From: Aurantibacillus circumpalustris
GTDB lineage: Bacteria; Bacteroidota; Bacteroidia; B-17B0; Aurantibacillaceae
Direction of reading: 5' to 3'
Length of the DNA stretch: 64,000 nucleotides
Assembly (NCBI RefSeq): GCF_029625215.1
Contig: NZ_CP121197.1
Coordinates: 4,030,001 to 4,094,000 of the forward strand
Shown here: positions 54,041-62,994 of the stretch, one piece after another
How the letters are laid out: every line of letters begins with the position of its first letter
Position numbering within the stretch: the first letter of the stretch is position 1
Position numbers and translations under genes: made by a program
The notes under the pieces: model-generated
What the model was told of the DNA's origin: nothing
Database searches by the model: none
What the model saw: the letters and a program-made list of their open reading frames with translations, nothing else

Positions 54041-56650
54041 ATGAACTTAAACAATTATACCATCAAATCGCAGGAGGCAATTCAACAAGCCGTTCAACTT
54101 GTTACCAATAATGGTCAGCAAGCCATAGAACCTGCACATATTTTAAGAGGGATTTTAGAAGTAGATGAAAACGTTACTCCTTTTATACTTAAAAAATTAA
54201 ATGTCAATCCCGCTTCTTTTACTAAAATGATAGAAAGCGTTATTCAATCTTATCCAAAAGTAAGCGGTGGTCAGCCTCATTTATCAACCGCCTCAAACAA
54301 GGCTTTAGCTAAAGCTTCAACGTATTTAAAAGAATACAACGACGAATTTGTTTCCATCGAACATTTGCTTCTTGGTTTGTTGCACGCAGGCGACAGCACT
54401 TCCAACCTCATGAAAGATGCAGGTTTAAAAGAAAAGGAAATGAAAGCTGCAATTACCGAACTTCGCAAAGGAGAGCGCGTTACCAGTCAATCGCAAGAAG
54501 AAACTTATAATTCATTAAACAAGTTTGCAATTAATTTAAATCAGCAAGCGCAAAACGGCAAATTAGATCCGGTTATTGGTAGAGATGAAGAAATTCGCCG
54601 CGTCTTACAAATCTTATCACGTCGTACAAAAAACAATCCCATTTTAGTGGGTGAGCCTGGTGTTGGTAAAACAGCCATTGCCGAAGGTTTGGCACATCGA
54701 ATTATTGCGGGTGATGTTCCTGAAAATTTAAAAACCAAACAAGTGTTTTCACTCGACATGGGTGCTTTAATTGCCGGCGCTAAATACAAAGGTGAATTTG
54801 AAGAACGTCTAAAGTCCGTTGTGAAAGAAGTGATTGGAGCGGCTGGAGAAATAATTTTATTTATTGATGAAATCCATACACTAGTTGGTGCTGGTGGCGG
54901 TGGCGAAGGTGCCATGGATGCCGCAAACATTTTAAAACCGGCTCTTGCGCGTGGAGAACTCAGAGCCATTGGTGCAACCACTTTAAATGAATATCAAAAG
55001 TATTTTGAAAAAGATAAAGCACTTGAACGTCGTTTTCAAAAAGTAATGGTTGATGAACCTGATACCGAAGATGCGATATCCATTTTACGTGGAATTAAAG
55101 AAAAATATGAAACGCATCACCATGTGCGTATTAAAGACGAAGCAATTATTGCTGCGGTAGAATTATCGCAACGTTACATCAACGATCGATTTCTACCAGA
55201 TAAAGCAATTGATTTAATGGATGAAGCCGCTTCTAAATTAAGAATGCAAATTAACTCCATGCCAATTGAATTGGATGAAGTGGAACGTAAAATAATGCAC
55301 GTTGAAATTGAACGTGAAGCAATTAAACGCGAGAACGCCGACGGAAAAGTAAAAGAACTCGATAAAGAAATTGCTGAACTACAAGATAAACGCACTGCCT
55401 TAAGAGCACGTTGGCAATCAGAAAAAGAAATGATTGAAAAAGTTCAGAAAATAAAAACGGAAATTGAAGACTTAAAAGTACAGGCGAATAATCTTGAAAA
55501 ACAAGGTGATTACGGTCGAGTAGCAGAAATTCGTTATGGCAAGATTAAAGATGCTGAAGCAAAATTAGAGGAGTTTGAAAAAAATCTTCAAACGGCAAAA
55601 GAGAGTGGATCGCAACTTTTAAAAGAAGAAGTAGATAGTGAAGACATTGCATCCGTTATTAGTGCATGGACTGGGATTCCCGTTAAAAGCATGTTGCAAA
55701 GCGAAAAAGATAAACTATTACATTTAGAAGAAGAACTTCACAAACGTGTGGTTGGTCAGCACGAAGCCATTGAAAGTATTTCAGACGCAGTTAGAAGAAG
55801 TCGCGCCGGATTGCAAGATGCAAAGCGTCCTATTGGTTCTTTTATCTTTTTAGGAACAACGGGTGTTGGTAAAACGGAATTAGCAAAGGCATTAGCGGAC
55901 TTTTTATTTAATAATGAAAATGCGATGACGCGTATTGATATGAGTGAGTATCAGGAACGTCATGCCGTAAGCCGTTTAATAGGATCGCCTCCGGGTTATG
56001 TGGGTTATGAAGAAGGGGGACAATTAACCGAAGCCGTAAGAAGAAAACCATACAGTGTTGTGTTGTTAGATGAAATCGAAAAAGCGCATCCCGATGTATT
56101 CAATATTCTTTTACAAGTATTGGATGACGGTCGCTTAACAGATAACAAAGGTCGTACCGTGAATTTTAAAAACACAATCATTATTATGACAAGTAATATT
56201 GGTTCACATTTAATTCAGGAAAATTATGATAAAATGACCGATGACAATCGTGATGAAGTGTTTGCGAAAACCAAAACGGAGGTGTATGACTTATTGAAAA
56301 AAACGATCAGACCAGAGTTTTTAAATCGTATTGATGAAGTGATTATGTTTGAACCACTTTCTAGAAACAATGTTTCGGAGATCGTGAAAATTCAATTCGA
56401 AGCACTTCGCAAACAATTAGCTGAAAAAGATTTTAAAATTACTGCTACCGAAGAAGCCTTAGATTGGTTGTCGCAATTGGGTTATGACCCTCAATTCGGT
56501 GCAAGACCTGTAAAAAGGGTGATGCAAAAACAAGTCTTAAATGAATTATCGAAACAATTGCTTGCCGGAACGGTAAACAAAGACAATGAAATTATTTTAG
56601 ACATGTTTGATAATAAGTTGGTGTTTAGAAATCAGTCGGTAGCGGTGTAA
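54041..56650 (+). CDS. clpB: ATP-dependent disaggregase ClpB
   Basis: 869 residues from the ATG at 54041. A TTG 39 nt upstream is in frame, but the conserved N-terminus ([18 protein letters not shown]) begins at the ATG. An N-terminal Clp repeat domain is followed by two AAA+ modules: Walker A1 GEPGVGKT (204-211) and Walker A2 GTTGVGKT (605-612). A long coiled-coil middle domain lies between them (about 400-525, [18 protein letters not shown]). These are the hallmarks of the ClpB/Hsp104 group, which dissolves protein aggregates with DnaK. The length is near the usual 860. Confidence 0.96.
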   Translation: MNLNNYTIKSQEAIQQAVQLVTNNGQQAIEPAHILRGILEVDENVTPFILKKLNVNPASFTKMIESVIQSYPKVSGGQPHLSTASNKALAKASTYLKEYNDEFVSIEHLLLGLLHAGDSTSNLMKDAGLKEKEMKAAITELRKGERVTSQSQEETYNSLNKFAINLNQQAQNGKLDPVIGRDEEIRRVLQILSRRTKNNPILVGEPGVGKTAIAEGLAHRIIAGDVPENLKTKQVFSLDMGALIAGAKYKGEFEERLKSVVKEVIGAAGEIILFIDEIHTLVGAGGGGEGAMDAANILKPALARGELRAIGATTLNEYQKYFEKDKALERRFQKVMVDEPDTEDAISILRGIKEKYETHHHVRIKDEAIIAAVELSQRYINDRFLPDKAIDLMDEAASKLRMQINSMPIELDEVERKIMHVEIEREAIKRENADGKVKELDKEIAELQDKRTALRARWQSEKEMIEKVQKIKTEIEDLKVQANNLEKQGDYGRVAEIRYGKIKDAEAKLEEFEKNLQTAKESGSQLLKEEVDSEDIASVISAWTGIPVKSMLQSEKDKLLHLEEELHKRVVGQHEAIESISDAVRRSRAGLQDAKRPIGSFIFLGTTGVGKTELAKALADFLFNNENAMTRIDMSEYQERHAVSRLIGSPPGYVGYEEGGQLTEAVRRKPYSVVLLDEIEKAHPDVFNILLQVLDDGRLTDNKGRTVNFKNTIIIMTSNIGSHLIQENYDKMTDDNRDEVFAKTKTEVYDLLKKTIRPEFLNRIDEVIMFEPLSRNNVSEIVKIQFEALRKQLAEKDFKITATEEALDWLSQLGYDPQFGARPVKRVMQKQVLNELSKQLLAGTVNKDNEIILDMFDNKLVFRNQSVAV

Positions 56651-57151
56651 ATTACCGCTCCTATTTAACCACAGAGATTCTGAGGAGTTCGGCGCAGAGT
56701 ACAAAGAGTTTTTAATTTCTTCGTGCCACTCTGAGCCTTCTCCGCGGTACTCTGTGGTTCCTGTTCTATTTAATCACGGAGTTTTTCTAAATTCCCTCAG
56801 TGTCTCAGTATCTGCGTGTTGAATAGTGCTTGTTTTTACCAAAAAGTTAAAGGGCTAAAGGAGGTGTATGCAAAACATAACCACATAGGGCCATAGGATC
56901 AACTAAATGCCAATAACATAGAGACACATAGATTTGAAGCTTCGCTTCAATTCGATAGCTTTCGGAACTATGTTTCCTTAAAATCACTTTAATATTATTC
57001 AATAAGCCTATGTTTCTTCTATGTGGTTTAATTAATAACAGTTTTCATAGTTCTGTGAGCTAGTCCAATAGTTATTGACCACTTACAAATAAAATAGCAC
57101 CACATAATTCAAACCAAAAAACTATCCTTACCTTTGCTGTAACGATATAAA
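56651..57151. repeat. intergenic region built from long imperfect inverted repeats
   Basis: No gene. AACCACAGAG near 56667 pairs imperfectly with CTCTGTGGTT near 56750, and the arms continue for about 35 nt with interruptions. A second pair, AACCACATAGGGCCATAGG (from 56879) and CCTATGTTTCTTCTATGTGG (57007-57026), flanks the second part. A TAATCACGGAG segment near 56774 resembles the first arm. Confidence 0.55.
57129..57136 (+). promoter_or_regulatory. -7 box TACCTTTG before the lipoprotein gene
   Basis: Exact TAnnTTTG, 15 nt before the ATG at 57152, so the leader is short (about 10 nt). Confidence 0.5.
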
Positions 57152-57910
57152 ATGAAACGAATTTTAACTGCCCTTCTTTGCCTTGTTACTTTATTTTCCT
57201 GTAAAAAAGAAGAACCAAAAGAACCACCTCCGCTTCCTCCAGTAGTAAATACAGGTGATATAAGTGGAAAGGTGACACATTACGATCAGTTTGGAACAGC
57301 TTACACTAGCAATTTAAATACAACAACCGTAAGTATTGAAGGATATGGTTTTTCAACTGTTACCGATGCGCTTGGTAGTTACACATTAAGTGGTGTTACT
57401 AGCAATACCTATACGCTTGTTTTTAACAAACCCGGTTGCGGTTTAATTAAAAAACAAAAACTTATTTATACGCTTGGAGATACCGTAAAGTATGATATTT
57501 CTGTAGCCGACATCCCGACCTTTTCACTTGACATGGTTTATGCGAAAGATACATCTTGGTTTAATGGGACATTAAAAGGTATTTATTACGGCGCCTCTGC
57601 TTCAGTACAAAATAAAAAAGCAATGGTTGTTGCCATATTTGGAAAAACGCAAAATTTGGATATCGATTTTCCGGCAACCTACTTAAATTATGTGACGGCT
57701 TCACGTGCCGATACCAGCGATTTTAAACGTTTCTTCTCCTACTCTCTGCTAAAAGACACGTATAACTTTAAAAAAGATTCGATTGTGTACATGAGAATTT
57801 ATCCTGTTTCTACACTTGGTTCGAGTTATTACGATAGTAAATTTAATACACCTGTATTTACTGCCCATGGTATAGCCTACCCCACTCTACTTTCACTTTA
57901 TGTGCAGTAA
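57152..57910 (+). CDS. lipoprotein with carboxypeptidase-regulatory-like domain
   Basis: 252 residues. The leader (LTALLCLVTLFSC) ends in a lipobox with Cys17, followed by KKEEPKEPPPLPP, a proline-rich linker. A carboxypeptidase-regulatory-like (CarboxypepD_reg) domain spans about 35-125 (GDISGKVTHYDQFG, TDALGSYTLSGVTSNTYTL). The rest shows alternating beta strands without a recognised family. This beta-sandwich type is common in Bacteroidota outer-membrane receptors and surface lipoproteins. Function is unknown. It stands between an intergenic repeat and the ABC exporter gene and has its own promoter. Confidence 0.78.
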   Translation: MKRILTALLCLVTLFSCKKEEPKEPPPLPPVVNTGDISGKVTHYDQFGTAYTSNLNTTTVSIEGYGFSTVTDALGSYTLSGVTSNTYTLVFNKPGCGLIKKQKLIYTLGDTVKYDISVADIPTFSLDMVYAKDTSWFNGTLKGIYYGASASVQNKKAMVVAIFGKTQNLDIDFPATYLNYVTASRADTSDFKRFFSYSLLKDTYNFKKDSIVYMRIYPVSTLGSSYYDSKFNTPVFTAHGIAYPTLLSLYVQ

Positions 57911-57999
57911 ATAATTATAGTTTTAACTTACTCCATTAAAGCGCTTGCATTATTTAACATTAGTCGTATTTTTTCAAATGAGATCGAAGTAAATCTTTC

Positions 58000-58007
58000 T
58001 AACTTTG
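58000..58007 (+). promoter_or_regulatory. -7 box TAACTTTG before the ABC exporter
   Basis: Exact TAnnTTTG, 16 nt before the ATG at 58024. Confidence 0.5.
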
Positions 58008-58023
58008 CTCCTCATTTTATTTT

Positions 58024-59808
58024 ATGAAAATACTCTTAACTTATCTTAAACAACATAAGAAACTCTTAATCATTGCGCTTATCCTTGCAACAATTAATCA
58101 GTGTTTCTCTCTTTGCGATTCTATTATTACGGGTAAATTGATCAATAAATTTGGTCAACCACACGAAACCGAAGGGACTTATTTTTGGAAGCTTGGTGCC
58201 GACATGAATGATTTTATCAAGAACATTTCTGTTTTTCTAGGATTATCTATTGGAGCTGCCATGATGTCGCGTATTGCCAAAAATTTCCAGGATTATTTTA
58301 CAAACATCGTCATTCAACGCACAGGTGCACAAATGTACACTGACGGTATTAAAAAAGCTCTTTCATTACCCTACAAAGATTTTGAAGATCAACGCAGTGG
58401 TGAAACTTTAGGCAAACTTCAAAAAGTAAAAACAGACACCGAAAAATTTGTAAACCTTTTTATCACGCTAGTTTTTCAATCTTTAATCGGTGTTATTTTT
58501 GTTTTCATTTACGCCATTAATATTCACTGGCTATTGGGCCCCTTGTATTTAGCTACCGTTCCTATTATTGCAAGTATCAGTTCATTTTTAGGAAAAAAAA
58601 TAAAAACCATTTCCAAGCAAATTTTAGGTGAAACAACCGCGCTTGCTGGTGCTACAACTGAATCGTTAAGAAACATAGAATTGGTAAAAAGTCTTGGACT
58701 CGTTGAACAAGAAGAGAAACGTTTGAATACAACAACTCTAAAAATTCTAGGTCTGGAATTAAAAAAAGTACGCTTTATTCGTTCGTTAAGTTTTATACAA
58801 GGTACGACAGTGCATTTGGTAAGAACAGGACTAATTTTCGCTTTGTATTGTTTTGTATTTCAAGGTGTGATAAAGGTTGGAGATTTAATCACCTTGATGT
58901 TTTTCTCCTTCTTCATTTTTAATCCTTTACAGGAATTAGGGAATGTAATTGCCGTATACAACGAAACAAAAGTAAGTATGGATAATTTTGCCAAGCTTAT
59001 TAACGCTGAATCAGAAGTTGTCCCGGTAAGTCCTTCAAAACTTGGTGAAATTGAACACGTACACTTTCAGGATGTTTCTTTTGGTCACAATGTTGACAAA
59101 GGCTATGCTGTAAAAAACATTAATTTAAATATTAAAAAGGGTGAAACCATTGCCTTTGTTGGTCCGAGCGGTAGTGGCAAAACAACGCTAGTGAAACTTT
59201 TATTGGGACTTTACCAACCAAACAAAGGAAAAGTGTTGTACAATAACATTGAATCCACAAAAATAAATCTAACGGAGTTGCGCATGCAGCTGGGTTTGGT
59301 TTCTCAAGATTCACAATTGTTTAGTGGTACAATTAAAGATAATTTACTGTTTGTTCGTCCTAATGCAACAGATGACGAATTACTGGAAGTATTAAGAAAA
59401 GCAGCTTGTCACACTATTTTAAACCGTGCTGGAAATGGCATTTACGCTACGATTGGTGAAGGTGGTATAAAATTAAGCGGTGGTGAAAAACAACGTTTGT
59501 CTATTGCACGCGCTTTATTGAGAAATCCTAAATTATTAATTTTTGATGAGGCTACATCAGCACTTGATTCTATTACTGAAGAAGAAATATCGGAAACCAT
59601 GCGTGCTTTGAGTGCAACAAAATCGCAGATTACAATTTTGATTGCGCACCGTTTGTCTACCATTATGCATGCTGATACTATTTATGTTTTAGAGCAAGGC
59701 GGTATGGTTGAAAAAGGTAAACACGAAGATTTGCTGGCTGAAAAGGGTTTGTACTATGCGATGTGGAGACAGCAGATTGGCGAAAGAAAAAAAGAAGCGG
59801 TCGTTTAG
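58024..59808 (+). CDS. ABC exporter, fused permease and ATPase (MsbA-like type)
   Basis: 594 residues. The N-terminal half holds six membrane helices (LLIIALILATINQCFSL to LITLMFFSFFIF), and the C-terminal half the ATPase: Walker A GPSGSGKTTL, Q-loop VSQDSQLFSG, signature KLSGGEKQRLSIARALL, Walker B LLIFDEATSALD and IAHRLSTI. This is the one-protein exporter architecture of MsbA/LmrA-type transporters, active as a homodimer. Substrate could be lipid, peptide or drug; nothing adjacent narrows it. It is preceded by a good -7 box and followed by the second structured repeat. Confidence 0.93.
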   Translation: MKILLTYLKQHKKLLIIALILATINQCFSLCDSIITGKLINKFGQPHETEGTYFWKLGADMNDFIKNISVFLGLSIGAAMMSRIAKNFQDYFTNIVIQRTGAQMYTDGIKKALSLPYKDFEDQRSGETLGKLQKVKTDTEKFVNLFITLVFQSLIGVIFVFIYAINIHWLLGPLYLATVPIIASISSFLGKKIKTISKQILGETTALAGATTESLRNIELVKSLGLVEQEEKRLNTTTLKILGLELKKVRFIRSLSFIQGTTVHLVRTGLIFALYCFVFQGVIKVGDLITLMFFSFFIFNPLQELGNVIAVYNETKVSMDNFAKLINAESEVVPVSPSKLGEIEHVHFQDVSFGHNVDKGYAVKNINLNIKKGETIAFVGPSGSGKTTLVKLLLGLYQPNKGKVLYNNIESTKINLTELRMQLGLVSQDSQLFSGTIKDNLLFVRPNATDDELLEVLRKAACHTILNRAGNGIYATIGEGGIKLSGGEKQRLSIARALLRNPKLLIFDEATSALDSITEEEISETMRALSATKSQITILIAHRLSTIMHADTIYVLEQGGMVEKGKHEDLLAEKGLYYAMWRQQIGERKKEAVV

Positions 59809-60191
59809 TTTTAATCAATCCCTACTTTTCCGGTCTCACTAACTCACATTCTTATTCTTTAGATTCTTTTGGGCGTGCCCCCATGAAGTAAAAAGGCTGT
59901 TCAAATCATACTGCAAGCCTTTTACCTCATGGGGTCGGCCTGTTCGTTATAGCCGTCTTGTAAGGCTTAAGCGAGTTAAAAAGTCACGTACGGGGTCTTT
60001 GTTCCAAAGCCTCCGTCGCTTCACCTCGCTAAAGCCTTACTTCACCGGGCTACCACTTCCATGCCTCACGCGGTATCTCGTTAGTCAGACTTTCAAAAAA
60101 TCGGGTTGACTTTTCCTTATATAAAAGCAGTCGATCCTTTAAGTTCTGCAATCAAGTATAATTAGATTAATCAAACCTTATAAATTAAGGT
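59809..60191. other. 383-nt region holding the second structured element
   Basis: Almost the whole region is taken by the GC-rich element at 59871-60073. The remaining bases are AT-rich and have no recognisable features. Confidence 0.6.
59871..60073 (+). repeat. structured GC-rich non-coding element, copy 2
   Basis: GGGCGTG starts it, hairpin 1 (CCCCATGAAGTAAAAAGGCT at 59879-59898 against the complement ending near 59934) follows, then TCGGCCTGTTCGTTATAGCC, then hairpin 2 (GTAAGGCTTAAGCGAG from 59960, paired with CTCGCTAAAGCCTTAC at 60025-60040), and finally GGGCTACCACTTCCATGCC and CACGCGG. It has the same order of fixed landmarks as copy 1, with larger variable hairpins. Confidence 0.75.
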
Positions 60192-61337
60192 CTACAAATG
60201 ATGAACCAACTCATTACAAATAAACTCTGCTGCTTTTCCATCACCATAAAGTTTTGGAAATTTAAGGTCAGTTTTTGAATTTAGTTTTTCAAAGGCATCT
60301 TTAATGCGGCTTTCATCTGCATCGGTAACAATGGCAGCGCCACATTCCACAAGCTCTACCCATTCTGTTTCAGGACGTAAAATCACACAAGGCTTTTCAA
60401 AATAAAACGCTTCTTTCTGAACTCCACCGCTATCGGTCATTACAAGTTTACAGTTTTTTTCAAGCGCCACCATTTCTAAAAATGATGCCGGCTCCGTAAT
60501 TTTAAATTTTGTATTTGTTTTAATCTTTGCATACAAATCCTTGTCCAGGTTTGTTTCAATGAGTTTAGCAGTTCTAGGATGCAAAGGCAAAACAACTTCT
60601 AAATTATGTTTCACCGAAATATCTTGTAGTGATTTAAAAAGTGAATTTAAACGCAGTGGTTCATCTGTATTATTATTGCGATGAATGGTTGCGAGAATAA
60701 ATTTATTTTTTTTAAGTTTCAATTTTTCAAGAATGTTTGTTTTACTTTCTGAAACCGAACTAAAATAAAGACTGTTATCGTACATCACATCTCCGCAATG
60801 GTAAATCTTAGGATTATCGGCCGTAAAAGGTGCTACTGCGTTTTTATTAAACCCTTCTTTTACCAAATTATCAAATCCTGTTTTAGTCGGCGAAAATAAA
60901 AACGTACTTACGTGATCACACATAATTCGATTCACTTCTTCAGGCATGGCCTTGCTGTATGAGCGCAAACCTGCTTCAATATGAACAACAGGAACATGAA
61001 TTTTACTCGCGGCAATGGCTCCCGCCAAAGTAGAATTGGTATCTCCATAAAGTACAATGGCATTTGGTTGTTCTTTTACTAGCACTTCTTCAATACCTGC
61101 TAACATAATGGCGGTTTGTTTTCCGTGATTACCACTTCCGACATTTAAATTATAATTCGGCGCAGGAATTCCTAGTTCATCAAAAAACACCTGACTCATA
61201 TTAGCGTCATAATGTTGTCCGGTGTGAACAATGATTTCTTGTAGTTGTGAACTGAAATTATTTTTAATGGCTCTGCTCAATGCTGCAGCTTTAATAATTT
61301 GTGGGCGGGCACCGATGATTGTAACAAGTTTTAGCAT
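60192..61337 (-). CDS. wecB: UDP-N-acetylglucosamine 2-epimerase (non-hydrolysing)
   Basis: 381 residues, typical for WecB/MnaA. IIGARPQIIKAAALSRAI, HTGQHYDANMS, VYGD-type LYGDTNSTLA, HIEAGLRSYSKAMPEEVNR and TDSGGVQKEAF with RPETEWVE near the C-terminus are the family signature. It converts UDP-GlcNAc to UDP-ManNAc for surface polysaccharide. Some members act on other UDP-amino sugars. It has its own promoter and is not linked to the upstream membrane protein gene by strand spacing (about 90 nt apart). Confidence 0.95.
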   Translation of the reverse strand: MLKLVTIIGARPQIIKAAALSRAIKNNFSSQLQEIIVHTGQHYDANMSQVFFDELGIPAPNYNLNVGSGNHGKQTAIMLAGIEEVLVKEQPNAIVLYGDTNSTLAGAIAASKIHVPVVHIEAGLRSYSKAMPEEVNRIMCDHVSTFLFSPTKTGFDNLVKEGFNKNAVAPFTADNPKIYHCGDVMYDNSLYFSSVSESKTNILEKLKLKKNKFILATIHRNNNTDEPLRLNSLFKSLQDISVKHNLEVVLPLHPRTAKLIETNLDKDLYAKIKTNTKFKITEPASFLEMVALEKNCKLVMTDSGGVQKEAFYFEKPCVILRPETEWVELVECGAAIVTDADESRIKDAFEKLNSKTDLKFPKLYGDGKAAEFICNELVHHL

Positions 61338-61353
61338 AATAGAATTAGTCCTG

Positions 61354-61361
61354 CAAATATA
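61354..61361 (-). promoter_or_regulatory. -7 box TATATTTG before wecB
   Basis: Exact TAnnTTTG on the minus strand, 16 nt before the wecB ATG. Confidence 0.5.
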
Positions 61362-61428
61362 CCTTCTATTTTTTTACTAGAAAACTTAAGTCTAGTACTT
61401 ATTATAGACTTGATTTGCCGATTTCCGC

Positions 61429-61797
61429 TTAATATCTACTTCTTGCAAAAAAAGCACTGCAAACTATTCCAGCAATTAAAATTTCACTCAGGCGCAATAG
61501 ATAAGAGAAAGTGAGGATTGGAGTTAAGGCGTAAAAAAATGTCAGGATCAAATATGAAAAAACCAGGGTAACAAGAGCTGTATACAAGGAGGAAGAAAAC
61601 ACATGAAAATAATTACTTTCAAGATCTGACACGCACATATAAACAGAAATAACCATGCAAACCAAAGCAGGAAGGCACATCAAATAACTTCCATTGTGAG
61701 TTAATTTTATCAACGCAATACTAAATAATGCGCCCATTGCTCCCCATAGCAAGCCAGCTTTTAGCGTTAGGTTGATTTTAAAAAGTATTTCATTCAT
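61429..61797 (-). CDS. small four-helix membrane protein of unknown function
   Basis: 122 residues with four hydrophobic segments (GLLWGAMGALFSIALIKL, YLMCLPALVCMVISVYMC, YTALVTLVFSYLILTFFYAL, ILIAGIVCSAFFA). The last residues are basic. No family is recognised with confidence; it resembles DUF-type membrane proteins of this phylum. It begins 6 nt after the phosphoesterase stop and is very likely in the same transcript. Confidence 0.6.
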   Translation of the reverse strand: MNEILFKINLTLKAGLLWGAMGALFSIALIKLTHNGSYLMCLPALVCMVISVYMCVSDLESNYFHVFSSSLYTALVTLVFSYLILTFFYALTPILTFSYLLRLSEILIAGIVCSAFFARSRY

Positions 61798-61803
61798 AAT
61801 TTT

Positions 61804-62790
61804 TTAGTTAATCTTGCTTATCAGGGCCGCATCTTTAACGTCATAATAATTGACTTCGCGCGCTACTTTCCCATCTTCAAAAAAATTCATCATAGAAAAA
61901 GAAGGCGGAAACTGATGATGATTGCCCTTCCACCAAGAACCACTCACCGCACCATTACAAAAATAATCCACACCCAAATAGTTAACATGGTCAATCATAT
62001 GAATATGTCCGCTTAAACATGCCTTAACATTTGGATACCGATAAAACAAATTTGTAAGCTCTGCTGCGTCGCCGTGTAATAAATTATCAGGCACAGTTCT
62101 ATGTTTTTTATTACTAAATGTTGTATCAAATAAAGTACATATTGCAAGAATAGGTACGTGAGATACAATGCAAATAAAAAAATCTGGTGGTGTATCTTTT
62201 AGTTCTTCCTCCAACCAAATCATTTGCACGCTGTCTAACCTCGCAGAATAACCGGGAATAGAATTTTTACATTGAATACTATCTAATACTATAAACTTCC
62301 ACTTACCTTTTGTAAAAGAATAATAAGGCTTGCTGATAGAATACTCATCCATAGCCCTAAATTTACTTTCTGCCTCTGAACATTTTGCAACTGGCCAACC
62401 AACTAAATCGTGATTACCAATACAATGTTTAACAGTAATTGAATTATCGCTCTTTAATAGAGCATGAAATAATTCCCATTGCTTGTTAACTTTTTCTTTT
62501 GAAAAGGTTAAAGCAGAATTCATAATCGCATCGCCGCCATTAATGATAAGATCAGGTTTATGTGGCAAAGAATTTACAGCATTTAAACAAGATGCAAAGC
62601 CGCGTTCTGGTTCTAAACCATTTTGAATATGAATATCTGTGAGATGCGCTACTCGCAAAGGTTCAGGCGAAAATAGTTTGCCATCGTTTCCACTAAAAGG
62701 AATGGACGTAGCATTAAGTTCAGAAATTAAGACTCCTATTGAAGCAAGTCCAACGAGCTTAAGAAATTTTTTTCGGTTTAATGTTTCCAT
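61804..62790 (-). CDS. exported calcineurin-like metallophosphoesterase
   Basis: 328 residues. The five metal-binding motifs are present in order: HLTDIH (48-53), NGGDAI, GNHDLVG, VSHVP and GHIHMIDH. The N-terminus has NRKKFLKLVGLASIGV, a Tat-like leader with an Arg-Lys pair in place of Arg-Arg, so export by the Tat pathway is possible but not certain. Family members hydrolyse phosphomonoesters or phosphodiesters; the substrate is unknown. The membrane protein gene follows 6 nt downstream. A good -7 box lies 28 nt upstream. Confidence 0.88.
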   Translation of the reverse strand: METLNRKKFLKLVGLASIGVLISELNATSIPFSGNDGKLFSPEPLRVAHLTDIHIQNGLEPERGFASCLNAVNSLPHKPDLIINGGDAIMNSALTFSKEKVNKQWELFHALLKSDNSITVKHCIGNHDLVGWPVAKCSEAESKFRAMDEYSISKPYYSFTKGKWKFIVLDSIQCKNSIPGYSARLDSVQMIWLEEELKDTPPDFFICIVSHVPILAICTLFDTTFSNKKHRTVPDNLLHGDAAELTNLFYRYPNVKACLSGHIHMIDHVNYLGVDYFCNGAVSGSWWKGNHHQFPPSFSMMNFFEDGKVAREVNYYDVKDAALISKIN

Positions 62791-62818
62791 GCGATTGCGT
62801 TATTTGTTTTTATTGATA

Positions 62819-62826
62819 CAAACATA
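62819..62826 (-). promoter_or_regulatory. -7 box TATGTTTG before the phosphoesterase gene
   Basis: Exact TAnnTTTG on the minus strand. A TTG (plus-strand CAA at 62842-62844) lies 15 nt further upstream, slightly closer than usual. Confidence 0.5.
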
Positions 62827-62994
62827 CCAGTGCACATTTATCAAATTATTAAGCCTATGTTACCGCAGATGATCTTATGAACTTGTAATTGTTTATGACG
62901 AAAAAAAGTAAAAAATTGACGGAGCCATTCCATTCAAAAAAATCATACCACTATGTGCTTATAATTGTTATTTTTAATCTACAGATCTAATACC

